From the NCBI GenBank assembly GCA_001411745.2, contig LIQB01000005.1, positions 124,001 through 188,000 of the forward strand: 64,000 bases of DNA, written 5' to 3'. The stretch is from Psychrobacter glacincola (GTDB lineage: Bacteria > Pseudomonadota > Gammaproteobacteria > Pseudomonadales > Moraxellaceae). The translations under genes and the position numbers were made by a program. The notes below the pieces were generated by a model that saw only the letters and a program-made list of their open reading frames with translations, made no database searches and was not told where the DNA came from. Shown here piece by piece: positions 1 to 8,332 of the stretch (positions within the stretch are counted from its first letter, which is position 1; the number at the start of each line of letters is the position of its first letter).

Positions 1-470
1 CTGTGGCACTAACCACAGGTTGTGCGACCAAACGTGCTACTTCTGAAGTCGTGGTTGCCCCACTAGGTATCCCAGGTGGTCAAGTTGGATACACTGGCGC
101 AGTCATCGTAGATAACTCAAGCGCGGTTATTATGGGCGCAGAAAACCTACAGGCGGTTGTTTACTTTGCTTTTGACAGCAGTGAAATTACTTCACAAGCA
201 GCGAGCATTCTTAATCAACATGCCAGCTTGCTAAACTCAAACCCAGCAGCTAGCGTTGTTATCGCAGGTAATACTGATGATCGCGGTAGTCGTGAATACA
301 ACATGGCACTAGGTGAGCGCCGTGCTGCTGCAGCACGTGATTACCTTGCTACTCAAGGCGTCGCAGTAAACAATATCCGCATCATCAGTTATGGTGAAGA
401 GCGCCCTGCTGCCGCTGGTAATACTGAAGAAGCTTATGCACTAAATCGCCGTGCTGAATTGTCTTACTAA
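1..470 (+). CDS. pal: Peptidoglycan-associated lipoprotein Pal (5' partial)
   Basis: This is the outer-membrane lipoprotein of the Tol-Pal envelope complex, which binds peptidoglycan through a C-terminal OmpA-like domain. The visible protein opens with the lipobox LTTGC, so the true start and most of the signal peptide lie before the window; a GTG at base 3 is not a credible start. After a short linker comes YFAFDSSEI, the equivalent of YFDFD in E. coli Pal. The peptidoglycan-binding segment TDDRGSREYN, the helix LGERRAAAARDYL and the terminal NRRAELSY follow, all in Pal order. In most gammaproteobacteria tolB lies immediately upstream, outside this window. A strong terminator follows the stop. 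Family assignment is firm; only the 5' end is missing. Confidence 0.93.
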   Translation, partial: VALTTGCATKRATSEVVVAPLGIPGGQVGYTGAVIVDNSSAVIMGAENLQAVVYFAFDSSEITSQAASILNQHASLLNSNPAASVVIAGNTDDRGSREYNMALGERRAAAARDYLATQGVAVNNIRIISYGEERPAAAGNTEEAYALNRRAELSY

Positions 471-520
471 CACCAGTAAAACCAATCACAGTCGATAAAG
501 CTCAACATATTTTATAATTG

Positions 521-553
521 AAAGCCCAGCAATAATATATCGCTGGGCTTTTT
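521..553 (+). terminator. Rho-independent terminator of pal
   Basis: The arms AAGCCCAGC and GCTGGGCTT form a 9-bp perfect stem around an AT-rich loop, followed by a run of T. It lies 50 bases after the pal stop and closes that transcription unit. Confidence 0.85.
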
Positions 554-591
554 GCATGTTACTAAGTGAACGAATCCAATAGATGTAATCA

Positions 592-1392
592 ATGATGCCA
601 AGCTCTATCTTAAATCTGACCCATGTCCAATATACCCAGCTCGATCCTGCAACGTGGTGCGCCACTGCACAAGTGAGCGAGCGTTCATCCCTCAACTTCA
701 AAAGACTGTGGGATGAATTACTGTGGTCATCCGCGAACAATATATCGCAAGTAGATTTTCAGAAACTTTACGAGCTTAGTTGGCATTACTGCCTGTCACC
801 AGTAAGTTTATCAACACGTGAAATGGCGCAGCATCAACGTCAACTACAACGTAAAGGCGTTCGATTATTGCTACAACAATTACTGAGTGAGCTAAAGTTG
901 TGCGATACTTTGGATGAGTCAAATTTCCCGTATCGGCTTAGCAGCAGTGAATATTACGTATGCTTTAGTCATACAGGCAGCAAGAATCATGATATTAATC
1001 AAAATACTGTTCAGACAATCTATACATCATTGAACAGTAAAGTAACAGTGGTCATTAGTCGTCACCGTCCCATTGGTATTGATATTGAAACCAATCATGT
1101 AGCATGGCACGTAGCGCAGCGGTTTTATTCTGAGCATGAAATGGCTGCTTTACAAGCATTATCCCCACTTCAGCGTAAGATTATCGCTAAATTACTGTGG
1201 CAAATAAAAGAAAGTTTTATCAAAATTCATCAATACAAACTGGCACAAGGGTTAGGAGTAGATTATTCCTACCTGATTGCTGATTTGATTCATGCTATTA
1301 AAGAACCATCACCTTTAATGGTCATAGCAGACATTAAGTCCGATTACCGTATCGCGGTATTGTCAGCGCAACAAACCATCGTTATTTTCTAG
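592..1392 (+). CDS. 4'-phosphopantetheinyl transferase, Sfp/AcpT type
   Basis: The enzyme transfers the phosphopantetheine arm of CoA to a serine of acyl, peptidyl or aryl carrier proteins. The family fingerprint is visible in order: FSHTG near residue 125, the Mg/CoA motif GIDIE at 162-166, FYSEHE at about 178-183 and WQIKESFIK from residue 203 with Lys206 and Glu207. At 266 residues it matches Sfp-type rather than the shorter AcpS-type enzymes. No biosynthetic cluster is adjacent, so its carrier-protein partner (fatty acid, siderophore or polyketide) cannot be told from context. The gene stands alone between two terminators. No strong ribosome binding site precedes the ATGATG start, so either Met is possible. 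Confidence 0.85.
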   Translation: MMPSSILNLTHVQYTQLDPATWCATAQVSERSSLNFKRLWDELLWSSANNISQVDFQKLYELSWHYCLSPVSLSTREMAQHQRQLQRKGVRLLLQQLLSELKLCDTLDESNFPYRLSSSEYYVCFSHTGSKNHDINQNTVQTIYTSLNSKVTVVISRHRPIGIDIETNHVAWHVAQRFYSEHEMAALQALSPLQRKIIAKLLWQIKESFIKIHQYKLAQGLGVDYSYLIADLIHAIKEPSPLMVIADIKSDYRIAVLSAQQTIVIF

Positions 1393-1437
1393 ACCATTTA
1401 CATCTGTTATTCATTCTAACAACTACCCTTTCACAGA

Positions 1438-1472
1438 CAAAAAAAACGACCCTAAAAAGGATCGTTTTTTTT
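1438..1472. terminator. Bidirectional terminator between convergent genes
   Basis: An A-run, the near-perfect stem AACGACCC / GGATCGTT and a T-run lie between the transferase gene and the convergent outer-membrane protein gene. The symmetry suits termination on both strands. Confidence 0.75.
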
Positions 1473-1510
1473 ACTATTCTTCTAATAACAGTACTTAAAC
1501 TGTGATTAGA

Positions 1511-2422
1511 TTAGAAACGGTAAGTTGCACCAAGCTTAACAATTGGCATCCACTCAAGATAATCTTTATCTTCTAGTTCTTTCTCAGCAAGAGCAGCGAC
1601 ATCCCCAGGAGTTACTCCAGGTACAATCGTGCCACCATCAGTAAAACCATCTTCTACACGTACTGGTCCAGTTTTACTTGCACTTACAGTAGCATTGGTT
1701 TTACCCATGTATGCTGCACCGATTTCACCAAACACACCCCAGTTGTTACCGATGTTAGGACGGAAACCGATAGTACCATAAGGTGCTAGCTTGTTACGAT
1801 GTTCCATGCTGCCTTGTAAAGCACCTACATCATCTGCGTTATATGATACATCATCAATTTTGTATACGCCGCCATCTGGATTAGCAGTTACATCAAAATC
1901 GTTGTCAGGTACGATGATACCAGCACCCATTGTGAACCAGTTACCAGTAGGACGTAATTGCACACCTAGGTATGGGTTGCTGAAGTCAGAATCAACGTCA
2001 TAGTTTACGTCGTTTGCGTCAAAGTCACCGCCGAATAGGTCAGCAACATCGCCACCTGCCCAACCAGCTTGTAATTCAGTTTTCTCATTTAGTGACCAAC
2101 CGATGTTAGCACCATAACCTAAAGTACCAACTTCAGCGCTAACAGAAGCTGGGTTGATTACTTTAGAGAAGAAACCTTTAGTACCACCAACAACAGCACC
2201 AGTAGTATTGCTAACGATACCAGCGTCAGCATTGTATGCATAAGCAACAGGCTCAGCTTCATATGCAACAGCAACAGGCTCAGCTTCGTATGCAACAGCA
2301 ACAGGCTCAGCTTCGTATACAACTGCATCGTTACCATCAACAACGATAACAGGTTCAGCAGCTAGTGCAGCAGTTGACGCTAAAACGGCAGCAGAAATTG
2401 CTGTTAATTTAATAAGTCTCAT
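1511..2422 (-). CDS. Outer-membrane beta-barrel protein with N-terminal repeat
   Basis: I do not recognise a named family. A classic signal peptide (MRLIKLTAISAAVLASTAALA) starts the 303-residue protein. It is followed by three near-identical nonapeptides of the type YEAEPVAVA (residues about 36-62). After that comes a glycine- and aromatic-rich region with alternating strands, such as LGYGANIGWSL, PYLGVQLRPTG, YGTIGFRPNIG and GVFGEIGAAYMG. The protein ends in ATYRF, the C-terminal aromatic expected of a BamA-assembled barrel. An OmpW- or OmpA-like 8-strand barrel is plausible. The acidic, proline-rich repeat probably forms a flexible periplasmic or surface stretch. A good Shine-Dalgarno AGGAG precedes the ATG. 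It is probably well expressed, with its promoter in the long region to the right. Confidence 0.7.
   Translation of the reverse strand: MRLIKLTAISAAVLASTAALAAEPVIVVDGNDAVVYEAEPVAVAYEAEPVAVAYEAEPVAYAYNADAGIVSNTTGAVVGGTKGFFSKVINPASVSAEVGTLGYGANIGWSLNEKTELQAGWAGGDVADLFGGDFDANDVNYDVDSDFSNPYLGVQLRPTGNWFTMGAGIIVPDNDFDVTANPDGGVYKIDDVSYNADDVGALQGSMEHRNKLAPYGTIGFRPNIGNNWGVFGEIGAAYMGKTNATVSASKTGPVRVEDGFTDGGTIVPGVTPGDVAALAEKELEDKDYLEWMPIVKLGATYRF
2234..2314 (-). repeat. In-frame 27-bp tandem repeat, 3 copies
   Basis: Three 27-bp units (2234-2260, 2261-2287, 2288-2314) differ at only a few bases, and a partial fourth follows. Because 27 is divisible by three, the units encode the repeated nonapeptide in the outer-membrane protein without breaking the frame. 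Copy number could change by slippage or recombination. Confidence 0.9.
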
Positions 2423-2584
2423 AAATACTCTCCTAAAGTGTGGAATAAGTCGCCCATAAAAAATGACAATTTAGCTTTTTTTAAATCGATCATTTTGTTG
2501 AGCAGATTAAAACAATTTTGGCCGGAAAAGTCACCCCTCTAGGAGCGCTTTTTATTTGCCGTTATGTAAAGATTGCATAGATAT

Positions 2585-2809
2585 TGTAATAATTACTACA
2601 CCAATCCGCAAAACTTCGACTTTCTGTTACACAATGCTCTTAAAGTAACTCAACAGCGCAAACATGAATATTGGTTAGCTTAATCTTCATGTAATGATAT
2701 TACAAAATATGTCATTATAATGACCTACCCCTTTATTTAACTCAATGACAGTTATATAGCTTATTACTACAGTTTGTTGTGTTTTGTGAGTTGGTGTAGT
2801 AATTATTGC
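2585..2809. repeat. Long-spaced inverted repeat, possible MITE-like element
   Basis: The 17-nt sequence AATAATTACTACACCAA at 2587-2603 recurs as its exact reverse complement at 2791-2807. Weaker similarity continues inward (a CAAAAC block in both arms). The arms face each other about 190 bases apart, like terminal inverted repeats of a small non-coding element. They could instead be two copies of a regulator site. No transposase and no clear target-site duplication are seen. Confidence 0.45.
2690..2724. promoter_or_regulatory. Two adjacent dyads, candidate operators
   Basis: TGTAAT-N3-ATTACA at 2690-2704 is followed six bases later by the perfect 14-bp palindrome GTCATTATAATGAC at 2711-2724. 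They lie midway between the divergent genes, so they could bind regulators of either. The identity of any binding protein is unknown. Confidence 0.35.
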
Positions 2810-3052
2810 TTTTAGAAAACTTTTCAGAAAAATAAAGCATTAGCATAAATTTTCAATATTGTATGACTGTGTGACGTTAGTATTGATACATTTAGTATTG
2901 GCATATAAAGTAACTAGATCTTGTCTAGGCTTGATATTATGCTAAATTAGAGGTTAGGGAAAATGTGTCGCAAGGCTGCGTATTTACTTTTATCTGTTAA
3001 TGCCTTGTTGTATTTCCTACTGTATTCTTTTTATTCTTATTGAGCCACTCAT

Positions 3053-3811
3053 ATGCCTAAAGTATCGTCGATTACCCGTGTGTTAGAGATTATCGAGGCG
3101 GTGTCCTATGCCTCAAAACCGCTCTCACCACTTGAGCTATCGCAAGAGCTTGATATTCCAAAGCCGACCATTCATCGATTGATTCAAAATCTGCTCGATG
3201 AAGGGTTTGTGACTGTGGATATTGGCGGCGGTATTATACCGGGCAAGCGGGTACGCAACTTGGGTGTTGAGCTGTGGCAGCAGCGATTGTTCTTTAATGA
3301 GCGACAAATGATTTTGCAAAAGCTGGTTGATGAGCTAAAAGAGACCTGCGGGATCGGTGTGCCTTATCAGATGAATATGATCTATACCAACCGTGCAAAT
3401 ACGACCTTGCCGATACAGATTTATTTGCCAGTGGGCGCAAAGTCGCCAATGTGGTGTACAGCGACTGGCAAGCTGTATTTAAGTCAGTTGCCGCGCACAA
3501 GCCGCGACAAAATACTGCAAAACCTGTCATTGGATAAGTTTACCAAAAATACGATTACCGATATCGATGCGCTAAACGCTGAGCTTGATCGTATCGCTGA
3601 AACAGGTATTGGTATCGATAATGAAGAGTTTATCTCTGAGATGGTGGCAATCGCCGTACCGATACGGGATAGAAAGTCGCGCTACCTTGCTTCGCTATAT
3701 CTTCATGCACCGACCATACGAGTGTCTTTAGATGATCTCTTAACCCATGTCCCACGATTGCAAAAAGCAGCGCAAGATATTCAGTCGCTCGTCTATGACC
3801 TACCCAGCTAG
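3053..3811 (+). CDS. IclR-family transcriptional regulator
   Basis: This is a DNA-binding regulator with an N-terminal winged helix (about residues 5-70, including SPLELSQELDIPKPTIHRLIQ) and a C-terminal effector-binding GAF-like domain. The latter has the family segments PMWCTATGKLYLSQL and AVPIRDR. At 252 residues it has the usual family length. It converges on the valine-catabolic operon that ends at 3887, so regulation of that operon by this protein is attractive but only inferred from proximity. It may also act on its own dyad-rich upstream region. The ribosome binding site is weak. A clear terminator follows. Confidence 0.88.
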   Translation: MPKVSSITRVLEIIEAVSYASKPLSPLELSQELDIPKPTIHRLIQNLLDEGFVTVDIGGGIIPGKRVRNLGVELWQQRLFFNERQMILQKLVDELKETCGIGVPYQMNMIYTNRANTTLPIQIYLPVGAKSPMWCTATGKLYLSQLPRTSRDKILQNLSLDKFTKNTITDIDALNAELDRIAETGIGIDNEEFISEMVAIAVPIRDRKSRYLASLYLHAPTIRVSLDDLLTHVPRLQKAAQDIQSLVYDLPS

Positions 3812-3830
3812 ATGATGCAATATAAGCAAA

Positions 3831-3868
3831 AAAAAGGTCTGCATTAAGATAATAATGCAGACCTTTTT
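3831..3868. terminator. Bidirectional terminator between iclR-like gene and mmsB
   Basis: The arms GGTCTGCATTA and TAATGCAGACC form a perfect 11-bp stem with A- and T-runs on the two sides. It closes both convergent units. Confidence 0.85.
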
Positions 3869-3886
3869 CATAGCTACTTTGATAGT

Positions 3887-4831
3887 TTAAGTCAATACTG
3901 AGCTGTCATGTCGCGCCATAATGCTTGAGAAATCTTTGTCGCCATTCTCGACAGTATGTGCAGCATAAAGCTCAGTCGCTTTAGCGCCCATCGGCGTCTC
4001 TACCTGAGTATCTTCAGCGGTCTGCATGGCAAGGTTAAGATCCTTTTGCATGAGCTTACTCATAAACCCGCCTTGATAGCCATTGCTCGATGGGACATTT
4101 TCCATCACTTGCGGATAAGGATTGTATACCTCTAGCGTCCAGTTACGACCTGAGCTTTGCAGCATAATATCTGATAGCACTTTAGGGTCCAGACCGTTTT
4201 TGACGCCTAAGTTAATCGCCTCTGCTGTTCCTGCCATCAGAATACCTAACAGCATGTTATTACAGATTTTTGCGACTTGTCCGGCACCATGCTCGCCTGC
4301 ATGAAAGATATTTTTACCCATCACAGCCAGTATCGGCTCAGCTTTGGCAAAGGCATTAGTGCTGCCACCGACGATAAAGGTTAACGTACCAGCGATAGCA
4401 CCGCCCGTACCACCGGAGACTGGAGCATCTAAGAAGTCTATCCCAAGCTTACTTGCTGCCTCTGCGACCTTCCTTGCATCAGCCGCTGCAATGGTACTAC
4501 TATCAATGACTAATGTACCTTTCGGTAACGCTGCAAGCAGACCGTCAGCGCCATTATTTCCTAGATAGACTGAATGGACGTGCTTGCCAGCAGGCAACAT
4601 ACTGATAACGACTTGCGCATGACGTGCAGCATCTTTAGGACTGTCTGCTACACTGGCACCTGCTTGCTGCAAGCGCGCGGTTGCCTCTGCAGATAAATCA
4701 TAGACCGATAGCGCATAACCTGCTTTTAGCAAGTTTTCAGCCATTGGTGCGCCCATATTACCAAGTCCGATAAAAGCAATATTTGGCTTAGTAGTATCGT
4801 TATCGGTGGCATTTAAATCCTTTGTATTCAT
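3887..4831 (-). CDS. mmsB: 3-hydroxyisobutyrate dehydrogenase
   Basis: The enzyme oxidises 3-hydroxyisobutyrate to methylmalonate semialdehyde with NAD(P)+ in valine catabolism. The N-terminal Rossmann motif IAFIGLGNMGAPMAENL sits near residue 18. The substrate-binding block DAPVSGGTGGA is central, and the catalytic lysine lies in GQVAKICNNML. At 314 residues it is only slightly longer than the family norm, because of a short N-terminal tail. It is the last gene of the minus-strand operon starting with mmsA and supplies that enzyme's substrate. The sequence AAGGA precedes the ATG. Other beta-hydroxyacid dehydrogenases (tartronate semialdehyde reductase) share the fold, but the neighbours settle the role. 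Confidence 0.92.
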   Translation of the reverse strand: MNTKDLNATDNDTTKPNIAFIGLGNMGAPMAENLLKAGYALSVYDLSAEATARLQQAGASVADSPKDAARHAQVVISMLPAGKHVHSVYLGNNGADGLLAALPKGTLVIDSSTIAAADARKVAEAASKLGIDFLDAPVSGGTGGAIAGTLTFIVGGSTNAFAKAEPILAVMGKNIFHAGEHGAGQVAKICNNMLLGILMAGTAEAINLGVKNGLDPKVLSDIMLQSSGRNWTLEVYNPYPQVMENVPSSNGYQGGFMSKLMQKDLNLAMQTAEDTQVETPMGAKATELYAAHTVENGDKDFSSIMARHDSSVLT

Positions 4832-4954
4832 CTCATCATTCCTTGATGGTTAGTATTAATCATGCGCGTAGGCGTTGCTACACATATAGCTGTAAACTAT
4901 TTAATTGAGTGTGATTTTAATTTGATGTCTATATTGAATTGATAAACTCAATTT

Positions 4955-6184
4955 TTAACGCACAGACTGACTGCCTAAAGCCTCATCACCCAACCAATCG
5001 CCTAACGGATGCTCACCTTTAGCATAAGGATTCACAAAGTGCTGCTGTATGTACGCCTGCCCTTCGCTACTCAAGCAGTCTGCTAGTGAGCGTGACCACT
5101 GTGGATTACGATCTTTATCAATCAGTAGCGCACGTACGCCTTCTTTAAAGTCAGGATTGGCAACACAATGTACGGCTACATTGGCTTCTAAATACAGAAC
5201 TTGCTCTAGCGATAAGTCAGTGACTTTATAATAAAGCGCATAGGTCAACGCCGCAGTCACTGGGCAGCCATGGCGATAAGTATCTACTGCTCGCTGCGTC
5301 CAGCTATCATTGGCAAACTCTGTATCTATTTTTGCGAGTGCCGCATCACTTTGTAATAAAGCATCGATATCACCCAGTCCGCCGCTGTTCATCAACTGCT
5401 GGATAGCACGCCAATGCTGCGCAAGCTTACTGTCAGGCAGTTCAGCAACGGGCTGGGCCGCCAACGCTCGACTGACGATACTGTGAGCACTATTGTTATC
5501 GCATTTATCCCTACTACTAACGGCAACTTGCCAATCGCTCTGTTTTAAACTTTGTATGACGCCATCATAGTCAGTACTGGCAACGGCGTATTCTGCTAGA
5601 TTGGTCAATAAAGCGTCGCTGCCATTACACATCGCGCCCGTCAACCCTAAGAACAAGCCCGTCTTAGCTGGCATACGCTGCAAAAACCAACTGCCAGAAG
5701 CATCAGGGAACAGCCCAATAGTCACTTCTGGCATGGCAAAGCGCGTGCGCTCTGTGACCAAGCGGTGACTACAACCTGCCATCAAGCCCATGCCGCCACC
5801 CATGATAATACCGTCACCCCAGAGTATTAATGGTTTAGAATAAAAGTGCATCTGCCGATAAAGACGATATTCATGACCAAAAAATTCTGTCGCGTAAGGG
5901 TTTGGCAGTGGCGCTGTGGCTGACATACTGTCATATAACCTGCGAATATCCCCACCTGCACAAAACGCTTTATCGCCAGCGCCTTTTAATAGCAATGCCA
6001 CCACTTGCTCATCACCTTGCCACTGCTCTAGCTGTTGCGATAACAATTGACACATCTCAACGCTAAGGGCATTAAGAGACTTGGGTGTGTTTAACGTCAT
6101 TATTCCAATCAGGTGACCACAATCTGTCGGCTCGGTGCTGAATAGTACAGGCGCTTCTGGTTTGCCTTCTATAGCTGTTGTCAT
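4955..6184 (-). CDS. 3-hydroxyisobutyryl-CoA hydrolase (enoyl-CoA hydratase superfamily)
   Basis: The enzyme hydrolyses 3-hydroxyisobutyryl-CoA to free 3-hydroxyisobutyrate and CoA, the step that makes the substrate for MmsB. The crotonase fold shows as NTPKSLNALSVEM, the oxyanion-hole segment AFCAGGDIRRLYD, GGGMGLMAGCSHRLV and MPEVTIGLFPDASGS. The long C-terminal part (409 residues in all) is typical of HIBYL-CoA hydrolases and much longer than simple hydratases. It lies in the valine operon between the hydratase and mmsB with short gaps. The assignment over a plain enoyl-CoA hydratase rests on length, the IGLFPD motif and context. Confidence 0.88.
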   Translation of the reverse strand: MTTAIEGKPEAPVLFSTEPTDCGHLIGIMTLNTPKSLNALSVEMCQLLSQQLEQWQGDEQVVALLLKGAGDKAFCAGGDIRRLYDSMSATAPLPNPYATEFFGHEYRLYRQMHFYSKPLILWGDGIIMGGGMGLMAGCSHRLVTERTRFAMPEVTIGLFPDASGSWFLQRMPAKTGLFLGLTGAMCNGSDALLTNLAEYAVASTDYDGVIQSLKQSDWQVAVSSRDKCDNNSAHSIVSRALAAQPVAELPDSKLAQHWRAIQQLMNSGGLGDIDALLQSDAALAKIDTEFANDSWTQRAVDTYRHGCPVTAALTYALYYKVTDLSLEQVLYLEANVAVHCVANPDFKEGVRALLIDKDRNPQWSRSLADCLSSEGQAYIQQHFVNPYAKGEHPLGDWLGDEALGSQSVR

Positions 6185-6244
6185 AAAGGTGACCTACAAA
6201 TATTAAAAGAAAAAATAGTATTATTAAGTTTGATTTTATGGCGT

Positions 6245-7027
6245 TTATTTATTTTTCCAAACGGGCTTACGCTTCTCTAAAAATGCTTGCACGCCTTCAC
6301 GCTGATCTTTGGTATCGAACAATTTGACAAAGGCTTCACGCTCATGGATAAGGTTTTGCGCAGGTGGCGTGTCTCTTGCCGCTTGAATAAGTGTTTTGGA
6401 ATAACTGACCGCAACCGGTGATTGCTTACCAACTTTTTGCGCCAATGCTTGTGCTGTTTGTAATCCTTCACCTTTTGCAGTGACTTCTTCGACTAAGCCA
6501 ATGCGTAGTGCAGTCTGGGCATCGACGCGCTCGCCGCACAATATCATGCGCTTTGCCCAACCCTCGCCTACCAAAGCCGTTAGATTTTGCGTACCACCGG
6601 CACACGGCAACAATCCCACACCCGTCTCGGGTAATGCCATCTGCGCATGTGCTTCTGCGATACGGATATCACAAGCGAGTGCGCACTCAAGACCACCACC
6701 CATCGCATAACCATTGATGACAGCGATGCTTACGCCGCGATAGGCTGACAGCGCTTCAAATGCTTCACCAAAAGCTATCGCCATACTGATCGCGCGACCT
6801 TTATCACCATCTGCAAAATTATTTAAATCGGCACCTGCTGAAAAGAACTTCTCGCCATCGCCATGGACGATTAACGCATATACCTCATCATTGGTATTGA
6901 GATCAGTGACCAGCTGCTTAAGCGCATTGAGACTGTCCATCGTCCACGTATGAGCAGGTGGGTTGTTCAATGTTAGCGTTGCAGTATGACCATCAATCGA
7001 TAGTTTTAAGTTGGTATAATCCGTCAT
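6245..7027 (-). CDS. Enoyl-CoA hydratase (methacrylyl-CoA hydration)
   Basis: This is a crotonase-family hydratase of typical length (260 residues). The oxyanion hole is in FFSAGADLNNF and YAMGGGLECALACDIRIAE. The two catalytic glutamates are in GGGLECAL and LPETGVGLLPCAGGTQ. In this operon its expected job is hydration of methacrylyl-CoA to 3-hydroxyisobutyryl-CoA, after the acyl-CoA dehydrogenase and before the HIBYL-CoA hydrolase; broader use in fatty acid oxidation cannot be excluded. The AAGGA ribosome binding site is clear. Confidence 0.9.
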   Translation of the reverse strand: MTDYTNLKLSIDGHTATLTLNNPPAHTWTMDSLNALKQLVTDLNTNDEVYALIVHGDGEKFFSAGADLNNFADGDKGRAISMAIAFGEAFEALSAYRGVSIAVINGYAMGGGLECALACDIRIAEAHAQMALPETGVGLLPCAGGTQNLTALVGEGWAKRMILCGERVDAQTALRIGLVEEVTAKGEGLQTAQALAQKVGKQSPVAVSYSKTLIQAARDTPPAQNLIHEREAFVKLFDTKDQREGVQAFLEKRKPVWKNK

Positions 7028-7108
7028 GAAATATCCTTGTTATAATTTTTTATAAAATTGCTTTATCCATACATTCGAATAGGCAAACTATCTATTTATA
7101 TAAAATGG

Positions 7109-8269
7109 TTAACGCAGCTGACTTAACGCATCATCTTGTAAGAGCTGACGCGAGACAATCACGCGCATAATCTCATTGGTACCTTCCAAAATCTGATGCA
7201 CACGCAAATCTCGCACATGACGCTCAAGCGGATACTCATTAAGATAGCCATAACCACCATGCAGCTGTAAGGCTTCGTTGGCGACATCAAAACACAAGTC
7301 AGTAGACAAACGCTTTGCCATGGCGCAATAAGTAGAGGCCTGTGCATCATTATTGTCGACTTTGCTGGCCGCTAAATACAGCATTTGCCGTGCAGTGATG
7401 GTTTGAGTCAGCATATCGGCAAGCTTAAATTGTACCGATTGTAAGCTGGCAATCGGGCTGCCAAACTGACTGCGCTCTTGTACATAATTGGTCGCTGTCT
7501 CAAGCGCCGCTTGCGCTGTTCCTACTGCACAGATACCAATATTAATCCGCCCGCCATCTAGCCCTTTCATGGCAATACGAAAACCTTGACCTTCCTCGCC
7601 GATGAGATTTTCTACTGGCACTTTGACATCTTTAAAGCTAATCGTCCGTGTCGGCTGTGCTTTCCAGCCCATTTTATGCTCGTTTTTACCATATTCGATA
7701 CCTGCACTATCGGCATCAACCACAAACGCTGAAATCCCCTTTGGGCCTGCAGCACCCGTACGCGCCATCACCACCAATACATCAGTTGAACCTGCCCCTG
7801 ATATAAAGGTTTTTTCGCCGGTCAGTATATAATGCTCGCCTTGCTTATCGGCTTTGGTACGCAGTGATGCCGCATCAGAACCGGCATTAGGCTCCGTCAA
7901 ACAATAACTACCCAGCCATTCGCCGCTGACCATATTTGGCAAATATTTTTTGCACAATGCATCACTGCCAAACTCGCCAATCATCCAGCCTGCCATATTA
8001 TGAATACTCATATAAGCCGCCACAGACGTATCACCCCATGCTAGCTCTTCAAAAACCATGGCAGAATCCAAACGCGGTAGGCCTAAGCCATCATATTCTG
8101 GGTTGGTATATAAGCCCAAAAATCCAAGCTTGCCTGATTTTTTAATCACATCAATTGGGAAGTGCGAGGTGCGATCCCATTCAGCGGCATTGGGCTTTAG
8201 CTCTTTTTGTGCAAACTGTCTAGCAGTTTGGCGAAAGGCAATTTGGTCATCGGTCAATGAAAAATCCAT
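7109..8269 (-). CDS. Acyl-CoA dehydrogenase, probable isobutyryl-CoA dehydrogenase
   Basis: This FAD flavoprotein introduces the alpha-beta double bond in an acyl-CoA. It has the standard length of 386 residues. The N-terminal helical domain is followed by the FAD/substrate segment YCLTEPNAGSDAASLRTKA and the C-terminal QLHGGYGYLNEYPLERHVRD. The catalytic base region reads HQILEGTNEIMRV, placing the glutamate as in isobutyryl-CoA and short-chain dehydrogenases. Its position directly downstream of mmsA and upstream of the hydratase points to isobutyryl-CoA as substrate. AAGGATGACCCC before the ATG is a good ribosome binding site. Confidence 0.92.
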   Translation of the reverse strand: MDFSLTDDQIAFRQTARQFAQKELKPNAAEWDRTSHFPIDVIKKSGKLGFLGLYTNPEYDGLGLPRLDSAMVFEELAWGDTSVAAYMSIHNMAGWMIGEFGSDALCKKYLPNMVSGEWLGSYCLTEPNAGSDAASLRTKADKQGEHYILTGEKTFISGAGSTDVLVVMARTGAAGPKGISAFVVDADSAGIEYGKNEHKMGWKAQPTRTISFKDVKVPVENLIGEEGQGFRIAMKGLDGGRINIGICAVGTAQAALETATNYVQERSQFGSPIASLQSVQFKLADMLTQTITARQMLYLAASKVDNNDAQASTYCAMAKRLSTDLCFDVANEALQLHGGYGYLNEYPLERHVRDLRVHQILEGTNEIMRVIVSRQLLQDDALSQLR

Positions 8270-8332
8270 GGGGTCATCCTTGTGCTGAATAGGGTGTATT
8301 AAAGCGTCAATGCAAATATAGGTGATTCAGCG

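Larger units (their letters stand above)
2423..3052. other. 630-bp intergenic region, AT-rich, dyad-rich
   Basis: No open frame of convincing quality is present. The region must hold the divergent promoters of the outer-membrane protein gene (minus) and the IclR gene (plus). It contains the long inverted repeat at 2585-2809, two compact dyads at 2690-2724 and a short direct repeat TTAGTATTG at 2877-2885 and 2892-2900. Confidence 0.6.
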
